DNA of 64,000 nucleotides from Terriglobus roseus DSM 18391 (GTDB taxonomy: Bacteria > Acidobacteriota > Terriglobia > Terriglobales > Acidobacteriaceae), in the NCBI RefSeq assembly GCF_000265425.1, contig NC_018014.1, positions 4,774,001 to 4,838,000 of the forward strand. The letters run 5' to 3'. The stretch's first letter is position 1. Each line of letters starts with the position of its first letter. Under the pieces are notes generated by a model. That model worked only from the letters and a program-made list of their open reading frames with translations. It was not told where the DNA came from and made no database searches. The position numbers and the translations under genes were made by a program. Positions 8,800 through 17,819 of the stretch are shown piece by piece.

Positions 8800-10122
8800 G
8801 TGGGCACTGGTTGGAATCGTCGTAGTTTTCTTGGAGCCATTGGGACCGCGGGCGCAGGCCTGGCGGCAGGCATCGCACCGCGTGAGAGTGTTGCGCAACC
8901 TTCGATGGCGCGGCCGACGGGCGTTGCTCCGCTGAAGATTGAAGCCGTCGATCTGCTTGAGCTGCAGGGCCACTACACATCCCGCAGCGGCCTGAACAAG
9001 CAGGCGCAGGTGAATCCGGAGGATGTCTACGACAGCCTGCGACCGCCCGTCTACGTCGACAAGCCGGGTAGCGAGAACACCGTGAAGTACGGTGCGATCT
9101 ACCTGCGCATCCGCGCGACCGGCGGACTGGAGGGTCTGTACGGCCCCATTGAGAAAGAGCCCGCCATCATCGTCTATGAGCGGCTGCGGCCCTTCCTGAT
9201 CGGCAAGGATGCGCTTGCCGGCGAGGTGCTGTGGGACCAGATGTATCGCAGCGACCGGCACAGCCGCGATGGGTATTACATGATGGCGATCTCCGCCGTG
9301 GACAATACGCTGTGGGATCTGCGCGGCAAGCTGTACGGCGTACCCGTCTATCGGCTGCTGGGCGGACCCTCACGCGACAAAGTGGAGATGTATGTCTCGG
9401 CGCTGGGGTCGTCGCTTGAGCTGGACAAGGTGCGCACACGCGCGCTGGAGTTGAAGCAGCAGGGCTTCCGCTATCAGAAGTGGTTCGTTGCCTACGGCCC
9501 GGGCTCTGGGCCGGAGGGCACGCGCAAGAACGTGGAACTGGTGAAGACGCTGCGCGAGACGGTGGGCGACGACACGGAGCTGATGTTCGATACCTTCAGC
9601 GGCTGGGACCAGAACTACGCGCTGGAGTGGGCCCACCGCGTGGAACAGTACCGCCCGCGCTGGATGGAAGAGGTCACCCATCCGGAGAAGATCGGCAGCT
9701 TTGCCGAGATGCATCGCAGCACATCGATCCCCATCGCCAGCGGCGAGCACTTCTACGGCCGGTGGGAGGCACATCGTTACCTTCAGGCGAATGCTCTCTC
9801 CGTCGTGCAGGCCGATCCGGAGTGGTGCGGCGGCGTCACCGAACTGCTGAAGATCGGCACGGTCTGCTCGCTCTACGATGTGCCGTTGATCCCTCACGGC
9901 CACAGCCTGCGCGCGGCAGTGCACACCATCTTCAGCCAGTCACCCATGACGTTTCCGCTGGGCGAGTATCTTGCCATCAAGATGCAGCACTATCACCACT
10001 TTGAGAAGAACCCGATGGTGGTGGAGAACGCGCATATTGCGCTGCCTACTGGCGCCGGTTTCGATATCCAGCTCGACCCGGCGAAGATCGATGCGCAACG
10101 GGTGATGACAGCGCCGGAGTAA
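8800..10122 (+). CDS. Tat-exported enolase-superfamily enzyme (mandelate racemase/muconate lactonizing type)
   Basis: 440 residues. Starts with GTG at 8800, preceded by GGAGGG; the leader WNRRSFLGAIGTAGAGLAAG is a twin-arginine signal. The capping domain and barrel of the enolase superfamily are recognisable: SAVDNTLWDLRGKLYGVPVYRLLGG, the metal ligands in LMFDTFSGWD, MEEVTHPEK and IASGEH, and VVQADPEWCGGVTELLKI. A PHGHS segment could provide the general acid/base. Probably dehydrates or epimerises a sugar acid outside the cytoplasm, fitting the neighbouring exported sugar isomerases and oxidoreductase. Exact substrate unknown. Confidence 0.88.
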   Translation: MGTGWNRRSFLGAIGTAGAGLAAGIAPRESVAQPSMARPTGVAPLKIEAVDLLELQGHYTSRSGLNKQAQVNPEDVYDSLRPPVYVDKPGSENTVKYGAIYLRIRATGGLEGLYGPIEKEPAIIVYERLRPFLIGKDALAGEVLWDQMYRSDRHSRDGYYMMAISAVDNTLWDLRGKLYGVPVYRLLGGPSRDKVEMYVSALGSSLELDKVRTRALELKQQGFRYQKWFVAYGPGSGPEGTRKNVELVKTLRETVGDDTELMFDTFSGWDQNYALEWAHRVEQYRPRWMEEVTHPEKIGSFAEMHRSTSIPIASGEHFYGRWEAHRYLQANALSVVQADPEWCGGVTELLKIGTVCSLYDVPLIPHGHSLRAAVHTIFSQSPMTFPLGEYLAIKMQHYHHFEKNPMVVENAHIALPTGAGFDIQLDPAKIDAQRVMTAPE

Positions 10123-10160
10123 GCGGCTGCCTTTTCGGATTGGGTGTTCCGTGAAGACAG

Positions 10161-10347
10161 TTGATCGGAAAGGCATGTAGATCGAGCCTTCAAAGGCAGG
10201 TAGATCGAGACCTCAGCTGTTCGGAAGGGCAAGCCGATCGGAAGGGTTAGTTGATCGGATAAGTTGGTTCAACGGAAAGGTTAGTTCATTGGAAAGGTCT
10301 GTTGATCTGAAAAGTTGGTTCATCGGAAAGGTAGTTGATCGGAAGGG
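10161..10347. repeat. 17-bp-period tandem array abutting a palindromic element
   Basis: Degenerate copies of a GATCGGAAAGG-like core start at 10236, 10253, 10270, 10287, 10304, 10321 and 10337, a period of 17 (the last step 16). More decayed copies reach back to about 10161. The array runs straight into the outer arm of the inverted-repeat element that begins at 10339, as if the edge of that element had been amplified. No gene or promoter is evident here. Confidence 0.75.
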
Positions 10348-10508
10348 CACAGCTTCAGCTGTGCCAATGACTTCCGGCGAGGCACCGGGCTTTAGCCCCT
10401 GAGGTTTAGCTTTTCGTGTGCGGTCGTGACAAGAACGCTGAACCTCAGCGGCTAAAGCCGGTCACGTTCTGACGAGGTATCGGCACAGCTGAAGCTGTGC
10501 CCTTCCGA
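10339..10508. repeat. 170-bp inverted-repeat element, family A, complete copy
   Basis: Outer arms 10339-10365 and 10482-10508 are exact 27-base reverse complements, and each contains the near-palindrome GGCACAGCTTCAGCTGTGCC. Inner arms 10385-10406 and 10441-10461 are near reverse complements (CCGGGCTTTAGCC / GGCTAAAGCCGG). The structure could fold into a long hairpin as RNA or a cruciform as DNA. Single-arm copies occur at 43321-43386 and about 58840-58906. No open frame inside; it resembles a MITE or compound REP element. Confidence 0.8.
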
Positions 10509-10617
10509 GCGGACAAATTGCAGGCGGCGCATCGAGCAACAAAGGTCAGACGCACGAGCAATGCGATGAGCAGAACAATGCAAGGCGTGAGGGGCCGTGG
10601 ATGCACCTACATCTGAA

Positions 10618-10643
10618 CCCACGTCTCAAGTGCGAGACGTGGG
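10618..10643. repeat. Palindromic intergenic repeat, family B, copy 2
   Basis: The same inverted repeat as at 8209-8234: identical 10-base arms with a different 6-base loop, again followed by GGCACC. It lies about 70 bases upstream of the acylase gene. Confidence 0.75.
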
Positions 10644-10716
10644 GCACCCGACTCTATCTTGGGGTGCAGCGCGGTGCTAGATTCATAGCACCGCCCGCGC
10701 CTCCAGGATTCCGTTG

Positions 10717-12951
10717 ATGAAGCCTTGCACTGCCGCTGCTGCTCTCTTGTTCGCCGTCGCTGCCACCCCTGCATTCGCGCAAAAGAGCGCGGTGAGTTCC
10801 ACGATGCCCGAACCCGCACGATGGTCTGCGCACGCAAAGGCCATCACGGTCACGCGCGACAACTGGGGCATTGCGCACGTGCACGGCAAGACCGATGCGG
10901 ACGCCGTCTTCGGCATGATCTACACGCAGTGCGAGGACGACTTCAATCGCGTGGAGAACAACTATCTCGTCAACCTTGGCCGGTTGGCCGAGGCGGACGG
11001 CGAGGCGAAGATCTGGCAGGATCTGCGGCAGCAACTCTTCATCGATCCGCAAGTGTTGAAGCAGGATTATGCCGACAGCCCGCAGTGGCTGAAGGCGTTG
11101 ATGGATGCGTGGGCCGACGGCGCGAACTTCTACCTGAGCAAACATCCAGAGACGAAGCCGCGCGTCCTGACACACTTTGAACCGTGGATGGCGCTAAGCT
11201 TCACCGAAGGTTCGATCGGTGGCGACATCGAACGCGTGAACCTTACCGAGCTGGAGAAGTTCTACGGCGCGAAGAGTACGGCACAACGCAGCATCGACGA
11301 ACAGAACGCGATGGCTGCGCAGCTCGCGCAGGTCAACCGCGATGTCGAACCCAGTGGATCGAACGGCGCCGCGATTGCGCCGGGGAACACGGCCAATCAT
11401 CATCCGCTGTTGCTGATCAACCCGCATACCTCGTTCTTCTTTCGCAGCGAACTGCAGATGCAGAGCGATGAAGGCCTCAACGCGTATGGCGCCGTGACCT
11501 GGGGACAAATCTTTGTCTACCAGGGCTTCAACGATCGCGCCGGATGGATGCACACCTCGTCGAACGTGGATGCTGTCGATGAGTTCCGCGACACACTGAT
11601 GCGCGTCGACGGCAAGGTGCTGGGCTATCGCTATGGCAGCGACACGAAGCCATTCAAGACGCGCGCCATTACGCTGCAGTACAAGGCAGCCGACGGCAGC
11701 ATGAAGTTGCGTAGCTTCGATGCGAAGTTCGATCATCGCGGCCCCATTGTGCGTGCGGATGGCGATGCGTGGGTAAGCATCGAGTTGATGAACAAGCCGG
11801 TGCCCGCGCTGCAGCAGAGTTTTCTGCGGACCAAGGCGCGCAGTTATGCCGACTACAAAACGACGATGGAGCTGATGGCGAACTCGTCGAACAACACCAT
11901 CTTTGCGAGCGCCGACGGCGACATTGCTTACTGGCACGGCAACTATATTCCGGAACGCGATACACGTTACGACTTCACCAAGCCCGTGGATGGCAGTAAC
12001 CCCGCGACCGACTGGCAGGGCTTGATGCCGCTGGCGCAGATACCGCAACTGCATAATCCGCATAGTGGCTGGCTGGAAAACGTGAACAATGCACCGTGGT
12101 CCGGCGCGGGTGAGAGCTCGCTGAAAAAGGCGGACTATCCGCCGTACGTGGAACAGAGCATCGAGACAGCGCGCGGCCTGCACATGGTTAAGGTTCTTAA
12201 CGATCGCAGGGACTTTACACTCGACAGCCTGCTTGCTGCAGCGTTCGATCCTTACCTGCCATACTTCGCGCGCACCGTACCCGTACTGCTGAAGGCGTAC
12301 GACGCGCTGCCGCAGGATGACGCGCAACGCAAAGCGCTGGCACCACAGATGGAAGTTCTGCGTAAGTGGGATTACAAGTGGGGCGCGGACTCCGTCGCAA
12401 CGTCGCTGGCAATCTATTGGGGCGAGGCGACGGGCTCGCCCGTTGCCGGCGAAGCCTATCGCGAACACACGCTGTGGGAGGACTACGTGGCCACCAAGAT
12501 ACCAGCGGCAACACTGTTGACGGGACTGCAGACCGCAACGGACAAGCTGACCGCAGACTTTGGCGCCTGGCAGAAGCCGTGGGGTGAGATCAACCGCTAC
12601 CAGCGGCTGGATGACAGCATTGTGCCGCATTTCGACGACGCGCAACCAAGCATCGCAATTCCCTTCACCGCATCGGTCTGGGGCTCGCTTGCGTCCTCTG
12701 CGGCGCGTGCTTATCCCAATACGAAGAAGCGTTACGGCACGCACGGCAACAGCTTCGTTGCCGTTGTCGAGTTCGGGCCCAAGCGAGTCAGCGCACGCGC
12801 CATCACCTGCGGCGGCGAGAGCGGCGACCCCAGCTCAAAGCACTTCAACGATGAGCAGGATCGCTACGCCAGCGGCGACTTCCGCGAGGTGATGTACTAC
12901 CCTGACCAGCTCAAGGGCCACATCGAACGCACGTATCATCCGGGCGAGTAA
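10717..12951 (+). CDS. Exported penicillin acylase family N-terminal-nucleophile hydrolase
   Basis: 744 residues with a signal peptide (AAALLFAVAATPAFAQ). Penicillin/AHL-acylase hallmarks are present: DNWGIAHVHGKTDADAVFGMIYTQCEDDF in the alpha part, and EPSGSNGAAIAP around residues 208-219, where Ser after Gly would become the catalytic N-terminal serine of the beta chain after autocleavage. LLINPHTSFFF, HTSSNVDAVDEF and NSSNNTIFASADGDIAYWHGNYIP follow family patterns. It should be a periplasmic amide hydrolase for acyl-homoserine lactones, lipopeptides or beta-lactams. ATG 10717 is preferred over the overlapping TTG at 10714. Confidence 0.9.
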   Translation: MKPCTAAAALLFAVAATPAFAQKSAVSSTMPEPARWSAHAKAITVTRDNWGIAHVHGKTDADAVFGMIYTQCEDDFNRVENNYLVNLGRLAEADGEAKIWQDLRQQLFIDPQVLKQDYADSPQWLKALMDAWADGANFYLSKHPETKPRVLTHFEPWMALSFTEGSIGGDIERVNLTELEKFYGAKSTAQRSIDEQNAMAAQLAQVNRDVEPSGSNGAAIAPGNTANHHPLLLINPHTSFFFRSELQMQSDEGLNAYGAVTWGQIFVYQGFNDRAGWMHTSSNVDAVDEFRDTLMRVDGKVLGYRYGSDTKPFKTRAITLQYKAADGSMKLRSFDAKFDHRGPIVRADGDAWVSIELMNKPVPALQQSFLRTKARSYADYKTTMELMANSSNNTIFASADGDIAYWHGNYIPERDTRYDFTKPVDGSNPATDWQGLMPLAQIPQLHNPHSGWLENVNNAPWSGAGESSLKKADYPPYVEQSIETARGLHMVKVLNDRRDFTLDSLLAAAFDPYLPYFARTVPVLLKAYDALPQDDAQRKALAPQMEVLRKWDYKWGADSVATSLAIYWGEATGSPVAGEAYREHTLWEDYVATKIPAATLLTGLQTATDKLTADFGAWQKPWGEINRYQRLDDSIVPHFDDAQPSIAIPFTASVWGSLASSAARAYPNTKKRYGTHGNSFVAVVEFGPKRVSARAITCGGESGDPSSKHFNDEQDRYASGDFREVMYYPDQLKGHIERTYHPGE

Positions 12952-12957
12952 GCGCAC

Positions 12958-15900
12958 TTACTCCGAAGCGCTCTCCGCCCCGATGCCGGACCGCGTCATC
13001 AGAACGAAGTCGCACTCTGCGGTCGTCTTTCCGCAATAGACGACCGCGTCGCGCAGAACACGAGCCTGTGATGCGGCGGGCACGGCGCCTGGCATTGCCA
13101 GCTTCTTCACCGACTCCAGTTCCGCCTTGAGTGGTTCCGCGCCCGTTACCAGGATGGCGTCCGCCACACCGTGGCGGTCGATCTGCAGGCGCACCGTTCC
13201 GCCGCCCTGCGCGCCTGCTGCCTTGGGGATGTGAAAGGTACGCATGGCCAGCAACTGTGCCGAGTCGTCCGGTGCCTTCACACCTGCCTTCTCCAATTTC
13301 TCGGCGTGTGCGGTAGCCTCCGCAAACTCCTCCTTCGCATTTTTTGCGAATTCCGTCTGAAGGGCGAGCCGGAAGATGCGGAGGGCCTCGGCCTTCTTGC
13401 CCTGCGCCTCGTACGCCAATGCAAGGTGATCGCCCTTCACGATGTCCGGCGACTGGAACCAGGCCGCATGCAGATACGGCTCAGCGTCCGCTGCCTTCTT
13501 CTCGATGAGGAAGATGTATCCAAGTGTGTCCCACGCTGCCACCATCTCCGCCGACAGGTTGAAGGCTTCCGTGTTCGCTTCCTGCACCGTCCCACTGCCC
13601 GTTGCCTTGGCGAACAGATCGATTGACTTCTGCGACTGCTCCTCCGCAAACGGCAGATCCGCCTTCATCTCCGCCAGGAAGTAAGCGTTGTTGTTGATGA
13701 CGTTCGGATCGTCGGCGCCATCCAGCGCTACATGTGCGGCTTCCACCGCCTCCGCATTCCGGTGCATTTGCTTCAACAGGCTGACCGCACTGGTTTGGAG
13801 ATTCTTGTCGTCCGGTTTGTTCGCGATGGCACCCCGTATCGTTGCGAGTGCTCCTTCCATGTCGCCACTCGCCTGTTGCGCGGACATCAACAGGCCGAGC
13901 AAACGCAAATCGTTACGGCTGGAATATTGCTTCAACAGATCGATCGCGTCAGCATATTTCTTCTGCGTCACGTACGCACCAGCGAGCAGGCTGACGATGT
14001 TGCTGTCGTCATCTGGATGTGCCGCCAGTTCCGCCTTGAGGCCTGCAACGGCTTCGTCGTATTTGTGGTCGTGTAAATCCACGTAGGCCAGCATGCTGTC
14101 CACATACGGCTCGCTGCTGAATCTCTCCTTCAGACGCGTGGCAAGGCGTCGTGCGCCTGCCCAGTCCTGCGCCTTCTCAAGCGAGAGGATCTGCACTTCC
14201 AATTCTTGATGCGTTGCGGTATCCGCGGAGAAGTTCGATGCGGGTGCGGCCTTACCAGCAGCCGGAATCAGTACCGCATACTTTTCGCCATCTTCAAAGC
14301 CCGCTTCCTTTGAGAAGGCGAGGTAGTCCTTCCATTGGTCCTTATTCAGCTTCTGCTGCTTGATGACCAGGGTGCGCTCTGCAAGGAACTTGCCATCGGC
14401 GAAGCGGTACTTCTTGTCGAAGGTCATGTAAGGCCGCTCGGCATGGACGGCGCTGGGCAGCTCCATTCGGTCGCCCGCTGGCACGGTAAGCGTGCTGCGC
14501 GCCACCAGGGTGCGCGGTGCGCCAAGGTTGATGTTGTAGTCCGGGGCTTTGTCCTTATCGAGGGTCACTACTTCCAGCGTGGGAAAGTTAGCGAAGATGC
14601 GGTTATTCTTCCAGTCCGCAAAGTCTTCGCGGGTGTAGTCGAAGCCCAGATGCACCGGCCCGGCCGGGTCGTCCTGGCGGAGATCCGCATTGGTCACCTT
14701 GCCGCCGAAGTTCAACCCCGCAGCGATATAGCCCATCGCTTCATCCCACTGCGAAGGCGAGAGCCTCTGCATCATGCTGCGAACAGCAAGCTCTGAGTCG
14801 GAGCGCACGATCATGGAGATGTGGGTCTTCAGCACTCCCTTGTCGCTGAGCGTCCCCACAGACTCGAAGGTTTCGCTGTAGGGAAATGGCGGATCGGCCG
14901 GGGTCTTCATGAGCGTTGCGGGACCGTTGGCGGGCAACACCAGAGCCTCCTGATCACGGATGCTGGGCGACAGAAGCCTGAAGGGCGCAACCTCTGCCGT
15001 GGTGTCCAGCCAGATGCGGCCTGTTCCCGGCAGATCGACCGTTGTGATCTCGTGGTTGAAGTTTGTAGGTGACGGCAGATCTACAACCGGTGCGATGCCC
15101 GCGCCGATGAGCGCTGGCGCCGTCGTAAAGCCCTTGGCACGCAGCAAAGCCTCAAACAGCGTGTCTTTGTCCTTGCAATCACCATAGCCATTCGCCAATA
15201 CGTCAGCGGCAGCATGTGGCTGAATGCGACCGACGCCAAAGCCGATGCCGACGTAACGAATGCCCGTGGCCACGAAGCGATACAACGCCTGAACCTGCGC
15301 CTCCGGTGACTTGGCTTCCTTCGTCAATTCCTCCGCCTTCGCACGCACCTCCGGTGTCGGCTGCGCCCGGGGATCGATCAGGCCGCGATACCACTTACCT
15401 ACGTCATCCCAGCTGCGAAACGTGGTCCACGCCACAGACGGCAGCGATCGTCCCTCGGCATCCGTGTCCGGATCCTTGATATCCGCGGGCGTCATCTTGC
15501 CGTTCTCGTCGCGCTGCGATGGCTTCAACTGCGATGAGGTCCAGGTCCATACCTTCAGGCCGTCCCGTGTGACCGGCGTGGCCGGATGCTTCGGGCTATA
15601 AACCTGCACGTAGGTGTCAACGGGCACAGAGAGAGACACGGCCTGCTGCAGGACTACAGCGCCCGCCGCTACAAAGTGCGTTCCACCCCAGAACTGTCCT
15701 GGGGCTTCCGCTTTCGTCAATACGACACGCGCCTGGTAATCCAACGTGTCGCCAACCGACAGGGCGCGCACGGGCAGGTGCTTCTCCTTGAGATCGCTGT
15801 AGACCGGCGCCTGCCGCGACACATCCGAAGACATCTCCATGGTGTCAGCCACGGGCGTCTCCACTGTCGTTCCGTCCTTCTTATGCACTCTTACGAAATC

Positions 15901-16191
15901 GTAAGCAGCCGTCTGAGTCGCAGAAGCGAAGCTGAGGCTTAGTACACTCAGACTCCGCGCCGTGCCCTCCGACTGCACCCGGACCACAAGGTGCGAAATG
16001 ATTTCGCCCGTGCCGTCCGCCTTCATGCGTGTGTCCGTGTCCAGCCGCTCAAAGACCAGCGGCTCGTCGCGATAGGGATCGGTCGCCGGCGCGGACTTTT
16101 GGGGAGCCGGCACGGCTTGCGCCGCCGGATACGTCGTGGCGGCGACGGCCAGAACGGCCGCCGCGAGAGCGCGGATGGGTTGCAGATTCAT
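12958..16191 (-). CDS. Exported DUF3857 / transglutaminase-like / TPR protein
   Basis: 1077 residues with a signal peptide (ALAAAVLAVAATTYPAAQA). An N-terminal beta-rich DUF3857 region is followed by a transglutaminase-like core with all three triad positions: Cys in GYGDCKDKDTL, His in NFNHEITT and Asp in IWLDTTAEVAPF. The last 450 residues are helical TPR-type repeats (LKAELAAHPDD, AIANKPDDKN, LALAYEAQGKKAEAL). Such proteins are common in Acidobacteriota and Bacteroidota; they probably act on or assemble envelope proteins, though the substrate is unknown. It converges on the acylase gene with 6 bases between stops. Confidence 0.85.
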   Translation of the reverse strand: MNLQPIRALAAAVLAVAATTYPAAQAVPAPQKSAPATDPYRDEPLVFERLDTDTRMKADGTGEIISHLVVRVQSEGTARSLSVLSLSFASATQTAAYDFVRVHKKDGTTVETPVADTMEMSSDVSRQAPVYSDLKEKHLPVRALSVGDTLDYQARVVLTKAEAPGQFWGGTHFVAAGAVVLQQAVSLSVPVDTYVQVYSPKHPATPVTRDGLKVWTWTSSQLKPSQRDENGKMTPADIKDPDTDAEGRSLPSVAWTTFRSWDDVGKWYRGLIDPRAQPTPEVRAKAEELTKEAKSPEAQVQALYRFVATGIRYVGIGFGVGRIQPHAAADVLANGYGDCKDKDTLFEALLRAKGFTTAPALIGAGIAPVVDLPSPTNFNHEITTVDLPGTGRIWLDTTAEVAPFRLLSPSIRDQEALVLPANGPATLMKTPADPPFPYSETFESVGTLSDKGVLKTHISMIVRSDSELAVRSMMQRLSPSQWDEAMGYIAAGLNFGGKVTNADLRQDDPAGPVHLGFDYTREDFADWKNNRIFANFPTLEVVTLDKDKAPDYNINLGAPRTLVARSTLTVPAGDRMELPSAVHAERPYMTFDKKYRFADGKFLAERTLVIKQQKLNKDQWKDYLAFSKEAGFEDGEKYAVLIPAAGKAAPASNFSADTATHQELEVQILSLEKAQDWAGARRLATRLKERFSSEPYVDSMLAYVDLHDHKYDEAVAGLKAELAAHPDDDSNIVSLLAGAYVTQKKYADAIDLLKQYSSRNDLRLLGLLMSAQQASGDMEGALATIRGAIANKPDDKNLQTSAVSLLKQMHRNAEAVEAAHVALDGADDPNVINNNAYFLAEMKADLPFAEEQSQKSIDLFAKATGSGTVQEANTEAFNLSAEMVAAWDTLGYIFLIEKKAADAEPYLHAAWFQSPDIVKGDHLALAYEAQGKKAEALRIFRLALQTEFAKNAKEEFAEATAHAEKLEKAGVKAPDDSAQLLAMRTFHIPKAAGAQGGGTVRLQIDRHGVADAILVTGAEPLKAELESVKKLAMPGAVPAASQARVLRDAVVYCGKTTAECDFVLMTRSGIGAESASE

Positions 16192-16391
16192 GGAGTAAGA
16201 GCTGGTATAGCAGAAAGATGCACCGCCGAACAGGCTACTTTGGAACCATGCCCGGCGGATGCTGGGCAGCGCCGTCTTCCGTCGTGCATCGTCCCGAATC
16301 GGGCGCGACCTGCAGCCATGCGTGCTTTTTCCCGGAATCTGGAGTAACCTTACAGATGGCCTGCGAGGCCTGGGAGCGGGGTGTTTTTACA

Positions 16392-16589
16392 TTGGCAGAA
16401 GTTCGTCTGCAAGAGGGTGAGCCCCTCGAGAATGCTCTTCGCCGCTTCAAGCGCAAGGTGCAGCAGGAAGACATCATCAAGGAAGTCAAGCGCCACTCCT
16501 TCTACCTGAAGCCCGGCGAGAAGAAGCGCGTCAAGGAAGCCTTGGCACGTAAGCGGAATCGCAAGAAGGTTCGCAAGGAACAGGACTAG
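16392..16589 (+). CDS. rpsU: 30S ribosomal protein S21
   Basis: 65 residues beginning AEVRLQEGEPLENALRRFKR and ending in the basic tail KRNRKKVRKEQD, typical S21. The conserved N-terminus falls on a TTG codon at 16392. No ATG is available at that point; the nearest in-frame ATG (16356) would add 12 unrelated residues. Only a weak GGGG lies at a suitable distance upstream, so initiation looks inefficient or regulated. Followed directly by a terminator. Confidence 0.95.
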   Translation: MAEVRLQEGEPLENALRRFKRKVQQEDIIKEVKRHSFYLKPGEKKRVKEALARKRNRKKVRKEQD

Positions 16590-16653
16590 TGCTTCGCACC
16601 GCTCTCGACGCGCTTTGCGCGTGAGTCTGGTGCCAGTGCTAACAGTCACAGGA

Positions 16654-16677
16654 AGTCCGGCCTCGCGCCGGGCTTTT
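16654..16677 (+). terminator. Intrinsic terminator of rpsU
   Basis: 8-bp stem (AGTCCGGC / GCCGGGCT, one G-T pair) with a 5-base loop, followed by TTTTCT. It lies 65 bases after the rpsU stop. Confidence 0.75.
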
Positions 16678-16700
16678 CTGCGTTTGTGCCCAGTTGAAAG

Positions 16701-16732
16701 GGAGAGGCCCGCGATTGCTCGCGGGCCTCTCC
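16701..16732. terminator. Strong hairpin between convergent genes
   Basis: Perfect 14-bp stem GGAGAGGCCCGCGA / TCGCGGGCCTCTCC around a TTGC loop. Placed between rpsU and the minus-strand beta-helix gene. The flanking T-runs are poor on both sides, so it may also serve as an mRNA 3'-end stabiliser. Confidence 0.7.
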
Positions 16733-16766
16733 TCTTCACAATCCTTGCGATCTGATGCTTGTATGG

Positions 16767-17687
16767 TTACTGCTTCGGCAGCACCGTCAGCGTGCCACCG
16801 GCGATACCGCCCGTGAGTTCGTTGTCGCCATAGGAACCGACGAAGCCTCCGGTGCCGATGCTGATGCCACCGGTATTGAAGAGGATTGTCGATCCCACGA
16901 TGCGGGCCACGGCGCTTGCGCTCGCGGTGCCGGAGACAGACAGGCCGGGCCCGCCATTGGATGAGGCCGTTGAGTTGACCAGCGTGAGCTGCGCCGCTGC
17001 TCCAGTGGCCGTCACCGCGAACCCGCTACCGGAGTTATTGGAAGACACGGAGTTACGGATGGTGACGTTGCTGTTGCTGCCCGCCACCACGCCCGAACCA
17101 GCCGTTGTCCCGCTGAAGACCGAATCGGTCGCTGTGACCTTGACGAGGCCACTGGAACCGGCGCCACCGGCCACGAGTCCTGCCGTGCTGTTACCGCTGG
17201 TGGTGGCGCGACTGAGCATTGCCTTGGCCGTAGCCGCCGGTGCAATATTCACGCCAGTCGCAAAGCCTGTGATTGTAACGTTCTCAAGCGCGAATGAGCC
17301 GACGCTTGTGACGTTGACTCCGTTTGTACCGGTGCCAGCACCGTTGATGGTCAGGTTTCGCAGGGTTACAGTATCGCCGGCCCCTGCGTTGATGTTGACG
17401 CCGTTTGTGCTTGAACCCAGGATGGAGCCGATCTGCCCGCCACCGTCGATGACGATGGACTTTGTGATGGTCACGGTGCCGAAGCCTCCGGGATCGAGTG
17501 CGTCAATCTCGCCACCGGCCGCCGTCTTGCTGATGGCGCCGGCAAACGTCTTACAAGGGGCGGTCCGGCTGCAGGGGTTCACATCATCACCGACACCGGA
17601 AACCCAGGTGCGGCTAGCCTGCGCGGAAGCAAAGGCTGAAGACATGGCAAAGGTAGCGACCACGAGGAAGCTCACGTTGGAACGCAT
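16767..17687 (-). CDS. Secreted right-handed beta-helix repeat protein
   Basis: 306 residues with a signal peptide (LVVATFAMSSAFASAQA). The N-terminal RTWVSGVGDDVNPCSRTAPCKTFAGAI is the usual entry of acidobacterial parallel beta-helix proteins, with two cysteines that may pair. The rest is a series of Gly/Asn/Thr/Val-rich coils such as VTLRNLTINGAGTGTNGVNV and NVTIRNSVSSNNSGSGF, the pectate-lyase superfamily fold. No catalytic set of a polysaccharide lyase is apparent, so it may bind or display and not cleave. ATG 17687 is preferred to the TTG at 17690. TATAAT at 17728-17733 on this strand is a plausible -10 box. Confidence 0.8.
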   Translation of the reverse strand: MRSNVSFLVVATFAMSSAFASAQASRTWVSGVGDDVNPCSRTAPCKTFAGAISKTAAGGEIDALDPGGFGTVTITKSIVIDGGGQIGSILGSSTNGVNINAGAGDTVTLRNLTINGAGTGTNGVNVTSVGSFALENVTITGFATGVNIAPAATAKAMLSRATTSGNSTAGLVAGGAGSSGLVKVTATDSVFSGTTAGSGVVAGSNSNVTIRNSVSSNNSGSGFAVTATGAAAQLTLVNSTASSNGGPGLSVSGTASASAVARIVGSTILFNTGGISIGTGGFVGSYGDNELTGGIAGGTLTVLPKQ

Positions 17688-17819
17688 CAAGGGGGATCTC
17701 CAAAGCAGGGGGTGTAAGTGCGCTGCAATTATAGGAGCCGACAGTTACACCATGGGCATATACTTCTCGCAAATCTGCATTACCAAGCGCAGGAACGCAA
17801 TTAAGGAGACCTCCCCCAA

